Positions 54,149-54,274 of a stretch of 54,274 nucleotides of DNA are shown one piece after another. Source of the stretch: QHVT01 sp036387915 (GTDB lineage: Bacteria; Acidobacteriota; Thermoanaerobaculia; Gp7-AA8). The DNA is taken from NCBI GenBank assembly GCA_036387915.1, contig DASVSV010000419.1:1-54274 (forward strand). Reading direction: 5' to 3'. Numbering within the stretch: position 1 is the first letter of the stretch; every line of letters starts with the position of its first letter. Both the position numbers and the translations under genes were made by a program. Below the pieces are notes generated by a model. It did no database searches. It saw nothing but the letters and a program-made list of their open reading frames with translations, and had not been told where the DNA came from.

Positions 54149-54274
54149 GCGTGAGGTGTGGTGGGGTCAGGCCTATTCGGCGCTCCGGCAAAGATCGCAG
54201 ACCTGATCCCACTCCGTTCCACTTCCACGCCGTGTTCTGCGCGAGATCCCAGCCGGGGTGCTTATGGAGTGCGG
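54149..54274. other. Upstream region of the fusion gene, window edge
   Basis: No gene visible. A weak inverted repeat pairs GTGGGGTCAGGCC (54161-54173) with GACCTGATCCCAC (54200-54212), two mismatches, which could be an operator or part of a further repeat. Confidence 0.3.

Overview
This is a GC-rich bacterial chromosome segment, dense with genes and without rRNA, tRNA, phage or transposase genes. An exosortase H locus, an MglA-type GTPase with a long tail, TldD/TldE, three asparagine-synthase-like amidotransferases and many palindromic intergenic repeats suggest an Acidobacteriota-like soil or sediment organism. That placement is inference; no marker gene is present.

Layout. 1-2.2 kb: an M50 protease and an exosortase H pair. 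2.2-3.6 kb: gene-free, with palindromic repeats. 3.6-9.6 kb: an alpha/beta hydrolase, a lytic transglycosylase, MglA, a DUF2520 protein and a small secreted protein. 9.7-14.8 kb: a signalling block of GAF-AAA+-Fis regulator, tiny membrane protein, RsbW-like ATPase, STAS protein, double-GAF PP2C phosphatase and a secreted CPxDG protein. 15-19.6 kb: PaaG-like enoyl-CoA isomerase, PAP2 membrane enzyme, AmmeMemoRadiSam-type radical SAM enzyme, Rieske protein, hydrolase and a signal-less BtuF-like protein. 20.1-28.4 kb (minus strand): tldD, UDP-sugar dehydrogenase, tldE, dppB, dppC and two DUF11 genes, one frameshifted. 28.5-29.8 kb: tandem MNT/HepT toxin-antitoxin modules, each damaged in a different component.

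29.8-49.9 kb is a surface-glycan region: phosphodiester glycosidase, NDP-sugar epimerase, a catalytically suspect sugar transferase, outer-membrane barrel, GT2 and GT4 enzymes, three amidotransferases, a WecA/MraY-type initiating transferase, two tandem Wzm/Wzt exporters and an FkbM methyltransferase. WecA would start a lipid-linked glycan, the glycosyltransferases and UDP-sugar dehydrogenase would build it, and the two ABC systems would export it, probably as two different polymers. A HicAB module sits inside, bounded by a near-perfect inverted repeat. 50.2-54.1 kb: a two-gene unit encoding a PhnD-like/patatin/multi-TM fusion and a partner membrane protein.

Two window-wide patterns stand out. 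At least 18 genes on both strands have a TAnnnT hexamer 6-12 nt before the start codon, usually with no ribosome binding site, suggesting leaderless or very short-leader transcripts; this supports an unusual CTG start. Several intergenic palindrome families recur, one of about 150 bp in four copies, and two dispersed-repeat cores lie inside open reading frames.
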